From Streptomyces sp. SW4 (GTDB lineage Bacteria > Actinomycetota > Actinomycetes > Streptomycetales > Streptomycetaceae), in assembly GCA_003248315.1 (NCBI GenBank), contig QKWM01000001.1, positions 620,001 to 684,000 of the forward strand: DNA of 64,000 nucleotides. The letters are read 5' to 3'. Shown one piece after another: positions 19,630 through 28,810 of this stretch; position 1 is the stretch's first letter, and every line of letters begins with the position of its first letter. The notes below the pieces were generated by a model. That model had not been told where the DNA came from. It saw nothing but the letters and a program-made list of their open reading frames with translations, and ran no database searches. The position numbers were made by a program, and so were the translations under genes.

Positions 19630-19706
19630 GGCCCACGGGCCGGGGCAGAGGCCGCATCGAGGGCCCGGGCGGCCCGGGCGGCCCGGGCGTCCGTGGCCCG
19701 TGGGCC
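19630..19706. terminator. Long inverted repeat between convergent genes
   Basis: Perfect 12-base arms GGCCCACGGGCC (19630-19641) and GGCCCGTGGGCC (19695-19706). The 53-base loop holds GGGCGGCCC repeats that can fold further. It lies between the convergent VOC and universal stress protein genes. Confidence 0.5.
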
Positions 19707-19810
19707 GCCGCGTCGGCGTCGCACAGCCCGGCCCGTTGGGTCTCGTATCGCGGCCCGTTGCGCCTCACGCCCCGGCCCCGTCGTGTCCCACGCCCCGGCG
19801 CCGGCGGCGG

Positions 19811-20226
19811 TCACCGCTCGGTGGGCACGCACAGCACCGGCACCGGCGACAGGTGCAGCAGCTTGTGCGGCGTCGAGCCCAGCAGCGCACCGCGCATCGG
19901 GCTCTCCCCCACGTGCCCACCACGATCACCCGTGCGTCGTGCCGGGCCGCCGCCGTGAGCAGGGCCTGCGCCGGCTTCTCGTCGATGATCTCGACCACGG
20001 TCGGCACCCCCGCCTCGTCGGCCACCGCGACGGCCTGCCGCAGAGCGCCGCGGCCCGCCTCGACCAGCGCCTGGTGATGGGAGGCGTACTCCTCGCCCAC
20101 GGCACCGGGCGCGGCCGCGCCGTAGACCAGTACGAGCGGCTCGCCGAAGGCCGCCGACACCTCCACGGCGACGTGCAGCGCACGCACCGCTCCCGCCGAC
20201 TCGTCGTACCCGAGGACGACCGACAT
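19811..20226 (-). CDS. Universal stress protein (UspA family)
   Basis: A single-domain Usp protein of about 138 residues. It starts with the strand MSVVLGYDESAGAVRAL, continues through VVEIIDEKPAQALLTAAA and VIVVGTWG, and reaches the ATP-binding loop region with LLGSTPHKLLHLSPVPVLCV. The frame breaks near 19917, where one extra G in the TGGGGGAG run gives GTWGESPMRGALLG. Its start lies one base after the stop of the upstream permease gene on the same strand, so the two are an operon. Usp domains next to APC permeases are a recurring arrangement in actinobacteria. Confidence 0.85.
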
Positions 20227-20227
20227 C

Positions 20228-21718
20228 TCAGCGCTCCTCACGGTGGCCGGGCGGGGGACCGGCGACGCCGGGACGCTCGGACCAGAACGCCGGCGACACG
20301 AACCGCCACACGACCATGACGATCACGCCCACCAGGGCGATGCCGATGCCGATGACCAGCGGCGGGCCGAGACCGAACCAGCCGACGCCGCTGTAGGAGT
20401 TGGCCGGGTCCGACATGTCGATCACCGACTCCACCAGCAGCCAGGTCAGCAGCCCCGCGCCGACCAGCGGCCCCAGGCCGATGAGCAGGAAGTCGCGGGC
20501 GCTCGCGGTCAGCCGGCGCCGGTGGTAGACGGCGCAGGCCACCCCGGTGAGCGCGTAGTAGAACGCGATGAGCAGCGACAGCGCCGTGAGCGAGTCGAAG
20601 AGGGCGTTCTCGCTGATCCGGCGCACGACCAGGTACCAGGCGATGGCGATCGCCGCGACCCACCAGGTGCTCACGTCGGGCGTACGGTACCTCGGGTGGA
20701 TCCGGCCGAACTGCCGGGCAGCGCCCGGCGGCGGGCCATGGACAGCGCCGTGCGCGACGCCGGGATGATCGTCGTCTGCGTCGAGGCCAGCGCCGAGGTG
20801 GACACCGCCAGCAGCACCACCCAGTCCCAGCCGGCCATCGCCTCACCGGCGAGCAGCGCGAAGACGAACTCCTCCTCGTCGGCGTTGTCCGCGAGGAACG
20901 ACGTCCCGGCGTAGGCGACGACCGCGAACCCGACCGCCAGATACGTCACGAGCAGCACGACGGTCGACCAGACGGCGGCCCGGCCGGGCGCGGTGGCCGA
21001 GTTCTCGACCTCCTCGGTGAGGTTGACGGCCGATTCCCAGCCCCAGTAGATGAAGACGCCCAGCAGCAGGGCCGCCGTCAGGGAGGCTCCCCGGACCCGA
21101 AGGGGTCGAGCCACTCGGCCGACGGTCTGACGGAGTCGAGGGTCGCGGTGCCCGCGTAGACCCGGTACAGCGCCACCACGGCGAAGGCGACGAGACAGGC
21201 CACCTGCGCCAGGATCAGCACGTTCTGCACATGGGCCGACAGCTCCGTGCCGATGACGCACACTGCGGTCATCACCAGGATGAGCAGCACGGTGAGCACC
21301 TGGCGCACGACCTCGTGGCCGGCCCAGCCGTCCAGGCCCACGGCGAGCAGCCCGAAGGTGACGGCGACGTCGGCCAGCGAGCCGACGACCAGGACCCCGG
21401 TCATGGCGATGGCCCAGCCGCCGAGCCATCCGGCCCACGGTCCCATGGCCCGGGTGACCCACGAGAAGGTCGTCCCGCAGTCCTGGTCGACCCGGTTCAG
21501 GTAGTAGAACGCCGAGGCGATCAGCAGCATCGGGACGAACGACGCGAGCATCACCCCCGGGGCGTACACGCCCACCAGGGCGACGACGGGGCCGATGACC
21601 GCCGCCAGCGAGTACGCCGGGAGGTCGAGTTGAGTCCGATGACCAGCGCGTCGACGAACCCGATCGCGTCGGCCCGCAGTCCGGCGGGGCGGTCGGAGTC
21701 GCCCTGGGTGTGGGCCAT
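20228..21718 (-). CDS. APC family amino-acid permease
   Basis: A membrane permease of about 497 residues and twelve predicted helices from the amino acid-polyamine-organocation superfamily. The N-terminal signature after ADAIGFVDALVIGLNSTS continues as PAYSLAAVIGPVVALVGV. Later segments are YYLNRVDQDCGTTFSWVTRA, WGWESAVNLTEEVENSATAP and STQTTIIPASRTALSMARR. Three single-base breaks (near 21636, 21098 and 20707) separate the frames; the first is a missing C in TCCCGGCG. The start at 21718 gives MAHTQGDSDRPAGLRADA. The substrate is not clear. A universal stress protein follows directly. Confidence 0.83.
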
Positions 21719-21864
21719 GGCCCCTCGCTGGGTGCTGGGTGGACGTGCTCTCCCACCATGAGGCTTCCGCCGGTGGACGGCACCTCGAGCGGCCACCTCC
21801 GGAAAGTGTGACCCACGTCACAGGGCTGGGGTCGAGCAGGGCCACCGGACAATGTCCGTATCTT

Positions 21865-21906
21865 CCCGTGACCCGTGACCCGTGACCCGTGACCCGTGAC
21901 CCGTGA
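21865..21906. repeat. Six tandem 7-base repeats CCCGTGA
   Basis: Six perfect copies of CCCGTGA, ending 27 bases before the start of the membrane-protein gene and about 147 bases before the divergent permease start. No regulator for such a direct repeat is known to me; it could also be simple slippage expansion. Confidence 0.9.
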
Positions 21907-21933
21907 GACCCGGATGCGAGGATGAGGCCCGCC

Positions 21934-22655
21934 ATGACTGCAGGGTGGTGTTCTCGCACGGTACGGGCCGCGGTGTTCGCGGCCGTCTGTGTGCTGCTCG
22001 CCGCCACCGGTCACGTCCTGATGTCCGGCGTCCCGGTGCCGTGGTGGGCGCTGGCCGCCGGCGCGGCGGCCACGAAGGGCGCGGCCCTGTGGCTCGCCGG
22101 CCGCGAACGCGCGCCACTGCTGGTCGGCACCGTCACGGTGGCCGCTCAGGCCGCCCTGCACACCGCGTTCTCGCTGGCCCAGGCGGTGGCCCGGCCGGGA
22201 CCGCCGGCAGCGGCTCCCTGGGCCGGCGCTGGCTGGAGCACCTGCTGTGCACCGGACCCGCGGCCGCCCGTGTCCCGGCCCACGGAACGGACCACGGCAC
22301 GGCCGCCGCGCACGCGACGCACTCCGCCGGCCATCCGGGCCCCCTCGGCCCGATGGCGCACATGGACCACGGTGCGGACGGCATGTCCTCGACCGGCATG
22401 CTCGCCGCCCACGTGCTCGCTGCGCTGCTGTGCGGCCTGTGGCTCGCGCACGGCGAACGCGCCGCGTTCCGCATCCTGCGCGCCGTGGCCGGCTGGCTCC
22501 GCGCGCCGCTGCGGACCCTGCTGCGGCCGCCGGCCCCCGCCGGCCGCCCACGGGTGCGGGCGCGTCGGGCCGACGCCCGGCGCACGCCCCGCACGCTCCT
22601 CCTCACCCACGCGATCACGTCCCGGGGTCCGCCCGCCGGGGGAGCTGTCGCCTGA
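21934..22655 (+). CDS. Hypothetical membrane protein with His/Met-rich loop
   Basis: I do not recognise a named family. The protein is about 240 residues. Hydrophobic helices lie at about 10-32, 40-56 and 65-80, then a loop with the metal-ligand-like stretches HGTDHGTAAAHATHSAGH and MAHMDHGADGMSS, then another helix (MLAAHVLAALLCGLWLAHG). Such His/Met loops are seen in copper-handling membrane proteins of actinobacteria, so metal binding is plausible but inferred. The ATG at 21934 has AGG six bases upstream; an ATG at 21922 is an alternative. One missing C near 22201 joins RPGP to AGSGSLGRRWLEHLL. An ECF sigma gene follows after 188 bases. Confidence 0.6.
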
Positions 22656-22843
22656 CGACAGCCGGCACACCGAGGCAGCACCACGGGCCGCGCTCCCGCG
22701 GCCCCGCCTCGGGCACCGGCCGCGCACAGCCGTGCCCGGCCGTCCCCCTCACCGGCATCCGCGTGCCGTGTCCGGCGGCGCCGTGACGGCGCCACGCGCG
22801 GCGACCCGGTGCCGGTCCCGGTACTTCCCGAAGGACGGACCAC

Positions 22844-23506
22844 GTGACCACTGCCGCCCTGCTTCCTGCCCGGAAACAGCCGACGGTTCCCGCCCCGCAG
22901 CAGCCGGCGGACCGGGATCCGTACGACCGGACCCCGTCGAGAGAGGAGACGATCACGGCGCTCGCCCTCGCCGCCCGCGGCGGCGACCCCGACGCCGTCG
23001 AGCGCTTCGTCCGCGCCCTGCACCGGGACGTCCGCCACTACGTGACGTTCCTCGGCGCCGACCCGCAGAGCGCCGACGACCTCGCCCAGGACACCTTCGT
23101 ACGGGCCCTGGGCAGCCTGCACCGGTTCGAGGGCCGTTCCTCGGCCCGCACCTGGCTGCTGTCGATCGCCCGGCGCGCGGTGATCGACAGCATCCGCCAC
23201 AGCTCCTGCCGGCCGAGGGTGTCGGACCGGGAGGACTGGGAGACGGCCGCCGAGCGCGCCCAGCCGCGTGACCTGCCGGGCTTCGACGACGGCATCGCCC
23301 TCGCCGAGCTGCTGGACACGCTCCCCGCCGACCGGCGGCAGGCCTTCGTGCTGACCCAGCTGCTCGGCCTGCCGTACGCGGAGGCCGCCGCCGTCAGCGA
23401 CTGCCCGGTGGGCACGGTGCGCTCACGCGTCTCCCGGGCCCGCACCTCGCTGATCCGGTGGCTGGACGAGGCGGAGGGCCCGTCGGCGAGGGAGTGCGCC
23501 GGCTGA
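22844..23506 (+). CDS. ECF RNA polymerase sigma factor
   Basis: A 220-residue group 4 sigma factor, intact. Region 2 contains SADDLAQDTFVRALGSLHRF and SARTWLLSIARRAVIDSIR; region 4 contains FVLTQLLGLPYAEAAAVSDC and VGTVRSRVSRARTSLIRW. The GTG at 22844 has AAGGA upstream. No anti-sigma factor gene is adjacent; the preceding His-rich membrane protein, on the same strand, is the only candidate sensor, which is speculative. The target promoters are unknown. Confidence 0.87.
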   Translation: MTTAALLPARKQPTVPAPQQPADRDPYDRTPSREETITALALAARGGDPDAVERFVRALHRDVRHYVTFLGADPQSADDLAQDTFVRALGSLHRFEGRSSARTWLLSIARRAVIDSIRHSSCRPRVSDREDWETAAERAQPRDLPGFDDGIALAELLDTLPADRRQAFVLTQLLGLPYAEAAAVSDCPVGTVRSRVSRARTSLIRWLDEAEGPSARECAG

Positions 23507-23617
23507 CCGCACCGCTACGCTGCCGCCCCGGGCGCCGTCCCGGGCGCGGCGGCGCGCCGACCGGCCTCCGCGCACCGCCGGACGGCCAACCGGACAGTCG
23601 GGCTGCCCGAGGCGGGC

Positions 23618-24284
23618 TCACGGCCCGGCGGTGCCGCCGCCCAGGTGGCGCCGGAACCAGTCGGCCGCCGCGCCGGCCACCTCCTCCAGAGCGCCCGGCT
23701 CGGGGAAGAGATGGGTGGCACCGGGCACCACGTGCAGCGCGTGCGGCCCGGCCAGCCGCTCGGCGGCCCGGCGATTGAGGTCCGCCACCACTTCGTCGGC
23801 ACCGCCGACGATCAGCAGGACCGGCGCGGCGACACCGGCGAGCGCGTCGCCCGCCAGATCGGGCCGCCCGCCCCGGGACACGACGGCAGCGACCCGCCGG
23901 GGCCGCTCGGCGCACGCGACCAGGGCGGCGGCGGCCCCGTGCTCGCGCCGAACAGGCCGACGGGCAGGTCCGCGGTGTCCGCCCGGTCCGCCAGCCAGTC
24001 GACGGCGTCCGCCAGCCGTCCGGCCAGCAGGCCGATGTCGAAACGGTGTTCGCCCGTCGCCGCGTCCTGCTCGTCCTCCCGCTCGGTCAGCAGGTCCAGC
24101 AGCAGCGTCCCGAACCCGGCCCGGCGCAGTTCCGCCGCGACCTCCCGGTTGCGGGGACTGTGCCGGGAGCTGCCGCTGCCGTGCGCGAACAGCACCACGC
24201 CGCGCGCCCGGCGGGCACCGCCAGGTCGCCGGCCAGACGCGCCCGGCCCGAGCGCACCGCCACCGTCACCGTGTCGGACGTCAT
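23618..24284 (-). CDS. Alpha/beta hydrolase, dienelactone hydrolase type
   Basis: A cytoplasmic hydrolase of about 222 residues. The oxyanion region is VVLFAHGSGSSRHSPRNRE; the nucleophile elbow is GLFGASTGAAAAL, complete after one base is added near 23941. The acid lies in VGGADEVVADLN and the His in VVPGATHLF. A second single-base break near 24215 joins LAVPAG to ARGVVLFAHGSG. It begins with MTSDTVTVAVRSGRARLAG at 24284. Streptomyces carry many paralogs; the substrate is unknown. Confidence 0.8.
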
Positions 24285-24420
24285 GACACCCCACCTCCCG
24301 TGGCCGGACGCTTCCCGCGGCCGAAGGCTCCCGTCGCCGCCGACGCCGTGACCGGTGGCGCCGTGACCGCCTCCGGGTACCCCCGCCCGGCCGGGACCAC
24401 CGAGGGCGGAACGGAGCACG

Positions 24421-24480
24421 GAGGCCAGGACGACGGAGGCCAGGACGACGGAGGCTGGGACGACGGAGGCTGGGACGACG
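24421..24480. repeat. Four tandem 15-base repeats
   Basis: GAGGCCAGGACGACG twice, then GAGGCTGGGACGACG twice, in the spacer between the hydrolase start and the btuD-like stop (24515). A plus-strand reading would give DDGGQ/DDGGW units, but no real gene is supported there. Confidence 0.85.
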
Positions 24481-24514
24481 GAGAGGCAGGAGATACGACG
24501 GACGGAACGCCCCA

Positions 24515-25413
24515 CTACCCGATCACGTCACCACCCCGTCCGCACCCGCGCGGTCCGCCCCCGCCCCACCCCTTCCGTACCCGTGCCGTCCGCCCGTCCG
24601 CGCCCGTGCCGTCCGCCCCCACCCCGTCCGCCGGTCGCGGCTCGCCGGGGAGGAACGTGACCTGGGGTGCCCCGGTGCGCGGATGGACGGCGACCTCGGC
24701 CGCCACCCGTACACCTCGGCCAGCAGCCGCGGGGTCAGGACCTCGCCCGGCGGGCCGGAGGCGGTGACCTCGCCGTCCCGCAGGACGTAAAGGCGGTCGC
24801 AGTAGTACGCGGCCAGGTTCAGGTCGTGCAGGGCGACCAGGACCGTGGCGGGCAGCCGGCGCAGCGTGCCCAGGACCTCCAGCTGGTGCCGGACGTCGAG
24901 GTGGTTGGTGGGTTCGTCCAGCACCAGCAGGGACGGCTGCTGGGCCAGGGCCCGGGCGATGAGCACGCGCTGGCGTTCCCCGCCGGAGAGCCGGTCGAAG
25001 GGGCGGTCGGCCAGTCCGGCCGCGTCCACCGCCGTGAGGGCCGACGCGATCAGCTCGGCGTCCTGCGGGGTGTCGCCGGCGAGCAGCCGCTTGTGCGGGG
25101 TGCGGCCCATGGCGACGACCTCGCGGACGGCGAGGTCGGCGTCGGCCCCCGGGTCCTGCACCACGGCCGCCACCGTGCGGGCCAGCCGACGGACGGGCAG
25201 CGACCAGGCGTCGGCGCCGTCGACGCCGACCCGGCCGGTGGCGGGGCGCAGCACCCGGTAGACGGCGCGCAGCAGGCTGGACTTGCCGCTGCCGTTGGGG
25301 CCGACCAGCCCGATCACCTCGCCGGGCCGGGCCTCCAGCGACACGTCGTGCACCAGGCGGTGGGCCCCGGCGGTGAGCGTGACGCCCTCCACGCGCAGTT
25401 CGGCGGCGGTCAT
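24515..25413 (-). CDS. btuD: Cobalamin-type ABC transporter ATP-binding protein
   Basis: The ATPase of a FecCDE/BtuCDF-type importer, about 299 residues. Walker A GPNGSGKSS, Q-loop VVQDPGA, signature LSGGERQR, Walker B LLVLDEPTNHLD and H-loop VALHDLNLA are all present. A 50-residue C-terminal extension is rich in Gly and Arg. The frame breaks near 24708 (VYGWR to AAEVAVHPRTG). The start ATG overlaps the permease stop. B12 specificity is inferred from the cobalamin riboswitch heading the operon. Confidence 0.85.
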
Positions 25414-26518
25414 GCCGCCCCCCGGCCGGTGCCGCGCCGGGCGTCCCGGCGCATCAGCCACAGGAAGAACGGGCCTCCGCACAGGGCCGTGAGCACGCCG
25501 ACGGGGATCTCCATCGGCGCGGCGACGGTACGCGCGGCGATGTCGGCCCAGACCAGGAAGACCGCCCCGCCCAGCGCGGCCGCCGGCAGCACCCGGCGAT
25601 GGTCGCCGCCGACGAACAGCCGGACGATGTGCGGCAGCATCAGGCCGACGAAGCCGATCGGCCCGGCCGCCGCGACCAGCACCCCGGTGACGAGGGAGAG
25701 CAGGACGAACATCCGGGCCCGGAACCGGGCCACGTCCAGTCCCATGGTGGTGGCGGCCTCCTCGCCGGCCAGCAGCAGGTTCAGATTGCGGGACTGCGCC
25801 AGCAGCACCGCGACGCCCAGCAGCACGGCGAGGCCCGGCAGCCACAGCGCGCCCCACCCGACACCGCCCAGGCCGCCGAGGGTCCAGGCGAGGACCGCGC
25901 GGGCCTCGTTGCCCCGGTCGGTGGTCAGCAGCAGCAGGTCCATCACCGCGGTGAGGACGGCCGCCACCGCCACCCCGGACAGCACCAGCCGCGTGGAGGT
26001 GATCCGGCCGCCGGTGCGGGCGGTGACGTAGACCAGCAGCAGCGCGCCGAGGGCGCCCGCGAACGCGGCGGCCGACAGCGACACCGGCCCCAGCAGGTTC
26101 ACCCCGAAGACGATCACCGACACCGCGCCGAGGGACGCCCCGGAGGACACGCCGAGCAGATACGGCTCGGCGAGCGGGTTGCGGACCAGGGCCTGCAGCG
26201 CCGTGCCGACCACCGCGAGCCCGGCGCCGGTCACGGCGCCGAGGAGCACCCGCGGGGCCCGCACGTCCAGCACGATGGTCTCCCGCGCCCCCGACCAGTC
26301 CGGCTCCGTCCAGCCGGCGCCCAGCGCATGGGTCACGATGCCCCACACCTGCCCGGCCGGCACGTGCACCGAGCCGATGGCGAGCCCGGCCGTCGCCGAG
26401 AGGACGAGCAGGACGGCGAGGACCGTCACGGTGCCGGCGAGCCGGGCGCGCCCGGTCCGCCGGGCGTCAGGGTCCCGGGTGCGCCCGGCCGGGCCCGGGG
26501 CGCGTCCGTGGCGGTCAC
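25410..26518 (-). CDS. btuC: Cobalamin-type ABC transporter permease (FecCD family)
   Basis: A FecCD-family permease of about 370 residues with about ten helices: TVTVLAVLLVLSATAGLAIG, PRVLLGAVTGAGLAVVGTAL, NPLAEPYLLGVSSGASLGAV, then GPIGFVGLMLPHIVRLFVGG, where the coupling helix contacts the ATPase. As written, the frame runs on from the binding protein without a stop. This looks like a false fusion: a GTG at 26518 overlaps a TGA in the third frame (GTGA), and one lost base on each side explains both. Its end overlaps the ATPase start. Confidence 0.82.
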
Positions 26519-27566
26519 CGGAAGCTCGCGGGTGCAGGCCGCGGGCCAGGTCCTCGACCGCGTACGCCGACCGGATGCCGACGAGGGTCGCGGTCAGCGG
26601 CAGGACGACGAACCGCTTGTTCCTGATCGCGGGCACGTCGGCGAGGGCGGGCCGGGACAGCAGGAACTGCTTCTTGCGCTCGACGCTGCCGGCGCCGGCG
26701 TAGTCGTAGATGGCGATGACCTCGGGTCGGCGTGCCACGACCTGCTCCCAGGAGACGTCGCCGAAGACGTCGTCGAGGTCGGCGAAGACGTTCCTGCCGC
26801 CGGCCAGCCGGATCAGCTCGGTGCCCAGGCTCCGGCCGCCCGCCGTGAACGCGGCCTTGTCGCCGCTGTCGTAGACGAAGACCGGCACCTCGGGCTCGCC
26901 CTCGACGGCCGCGGCGGCCTTGCCGACCCGGCCCTTCAGGCCGGCGATCAGCCGGTCCGCCCGGTCCGGGACGCCGAAGATCCTGCCGATGGTCCGGATC
27001 TCGGCGTACGTGTCCTCCATGGTCACCCGCTTGCTGCCGCAGTACTCGCGGTTGAGGTGGGTGTCGATGCCGGCGTCGGCGAACGCCTCGCGGAGCGGCC
27101 GGCGTTCTCGTCGAACGCGCTGGCGTAACCGCCGTAGACGAAATCCGGCTCGGCCTCCAGGACCTTCTCGAAGGAGGGCTCCCGCTCGGAGAGTTCGGGG
27201 ATCGCCGCGTAGTCCTCGCGCAGTTCGGGCAGGACCGCCGAGTCGGGGAAGGCGGTGCCCACCATGCGGTCCTTCAGGCCGAGGGCCAGCATCAGCTCCG
27301 CCGGATGCTGGTGGATGGTCACCACCCGGGACGGGGGCCGGTCGTACGTCGTGCGCACACCGCAGTTGTCGACGGTGACGGGGAAGCCCTCGGCCGGCGC
27401 GGTGGCCTTCGGGCCGCCGGCGGCGGTGCCGTCGGACGCGCCGCAGCCGGCGGTCAGCAGGGCGGCCGCCAGGGCGAGTGCGGCGGCGGTGGCGCGCCGC
27501 GCGCGCCGCCGCGAGCGGGCCTGCGGGCGGGGAGTACAGCGGGGGACGGGACATGCCGTCGTACAC
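26515..27566 (-). CDS. btuF: Cobalamin-type ABC transporter substrate-binding lipoprotein
   Basis: A periplasmic-binding-protein-family lipoprotein of about 350 residues. The lipobox LLTAGCG is preceded by an arginine-rich signal. The two lobes show VVTIHQHPAELMLALGLKDR, EPSFEKVLEAEPDFVYGGYA, VPVFVYDSGDKAAFTAGG and EQVVARRPEVIAIYDY. GTG at 27566 is preceded by GGAGG with good spacing. Three breaks (near 27530, 27105 and 26530) are each repaired by one base; the last restores the ending LHPASFR followed by TGA. A cobalamin riboswitch lies directly upstream, making B12 or a corrinoid the likely ligand. Confidence 0.85.
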
Positions 27567-27604
27567 GTGAAGCCTCCTCGGGAGTCCGCGCTCCTCGGAA
27601 ACGG

Positions 27605-27772
27605 GCCCGCGACAGGCCAGTGTCCTGACTCCCGGATCGACGTTCCCCCGCCTTCCCGCGCCGTGCGCAGTGGCGTGTCGAGGGGGTGCACTCCCCGGTC
27701 ACAGTGGCGGGACCGTGCCGGATTCGCACCGGCTTCCTGTTCTCCCGTCGCGGCGATGACCTGCCGATCCTA
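27605..27772 (-). ncRNA. Cobalamin (B12) riboswitch
   Basis: On the minus strand the core reads AACAGGAAGCCGGTGCGAAT, then TCCGGCACGGTCCCGCCACT and GT, then a second CGCCACTG, CGGGAAGG, and the B12 box AGTCAGGACACTGGCC at 27615-27630. These are the conserved blocks of the cobalamin aptamer in the right order. It ends about 40 bases before the binding-protein start, so it probably lowers expression of the importer when cobalamin is plentiful. Confidence 0.93.
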
Positions 27773-27803
27773 CGTCACCGCCGGTGCCCCGCCCCGGGGT
27801 GAT

Positions 27804-28797
27804 TCAGCCCGGCGGCCGGTCCCCGCCGCCGAAGGCGTCCAGGATCCGCTCGGCCGCCAGCGTGGCCGTCAGTTCGCCGTCCCGGACCCGCCGTTCCAGC
27901 ACGGGGCGAGGGAGCGCACCGCGGGATCGGCGTGCAGACGGCCCAGCAGTTCGTCGCGGACCATGGCCCAGGTCCAGTGCACCTGCTGGTCCCGGCGCCG
28001 CTCGGCGAGCCGGCCGGTGGAGTCCAGCAGCGTCCGGTGCTGCTCCAGACGCTCCCAGACGGCGTCGAGACCGGCGGACTCCCGCGCGCTGCAACTGAGC
28101 ACCGGCGGCGTCCAGAAGGCGTCCTTGCCGTGCATCAGCCGCAGGGCGCCCGCCAGTTCCCGGGCGGCGGCGCGGGCATCGCGCTCGTGCGGGCCGTCCG
28201 CCTTGTTGACGGCGATCACGTCGGCCAGCTCCAGCACGCCCTTCTTGATGCCCTGCAGCTGGTCGCCGGTGCGCGCCAGGGTGAGCAGCAGGAAGGAGTC
28301 GACCATGTCGGCGACCGCGGTCTCGGACTGGCCGACGCCCACCGTCTCGACCAGGATCACGTCGTAGCCCGCGGCCTCCATCACCACGATCGACTCGCGG
28401 GTCGCCTTCGCCACCCCGCCGAGCGTGCCCGCGCTGGGGGAGGGCCGGACGAACGCCGCCGGGTCGGTGGCCAGCCGCTCCATCCGGGTCTTGTCGCCGA
28501 GGATCGAGCCGCCGGTCCGGCTGGACGAGGGGTCGACGGCCAGCACCGCGACGCGGTGCCCGAGCCCCGTCAGCATCGTGCCGAAGGCGTCGATGAACGT
28601 CGACTTGCCCACCCCGGCACACCGCTGATCCCGATCCGCCGGGCCCCGCCGCTGTGCGGCAGCAGCTCGGTCAGCAACTGCTGGGCCAGCGCCCGGTGCT
28701 GGGGCCGGCTCGACTCCACGAGCGTGATGGCACGGGCGATCAGCGCCCTCTTGCCGTCGAGCACGCCCTTGACGTAGGTGTCCAGATCGATCGCCAT
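27804..28797 (-). CDS. meaB: Methylmalonyl-CoA mutase-associated GTPase MeaB
   Basis: A G3E-family P-loop GTPase of about 330 residues that gates cofactor loading and protects methylmalonyl-CoA mutase. Visible features are the N-terminal helix [17 protein letters not shown], Walker A GVPGVGKSTF (restored by one base near 28617), the switch motif [32 protein letters not shown] and NKAD. The second break near 27905 joins the C-terminal [19 protein letters not shown] at 28797 is used; a GTG nine bases earlier is possible. It lies 13 bases after mutB, a normal operon position. Confidence 0.9.
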
Positions 28798-28810
28798 GCC
28801 CGTCACGGCC

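Noticed and set aside
23507..23617. A terminator between the ECF sigma and hydrolase genes
   Set aside because: The region is full of CCCGGG and GGCGGC strings that pair in many ways; no single convincing stem was found.
23631..24767. A plus-strand protein with GGQDDGGWDD repeats
   Set aside because: The repeat is a DNA-level 15-base array; flanking codons are antisense to two good minus-strand genes and no ribosome site is present.
25410..27566. A novel fused binding protein-permease of a B12 importer
   Set aside because: A GTGA stop-start overlap is visible in the other frames and one missing base on either side explains the continuous frame.
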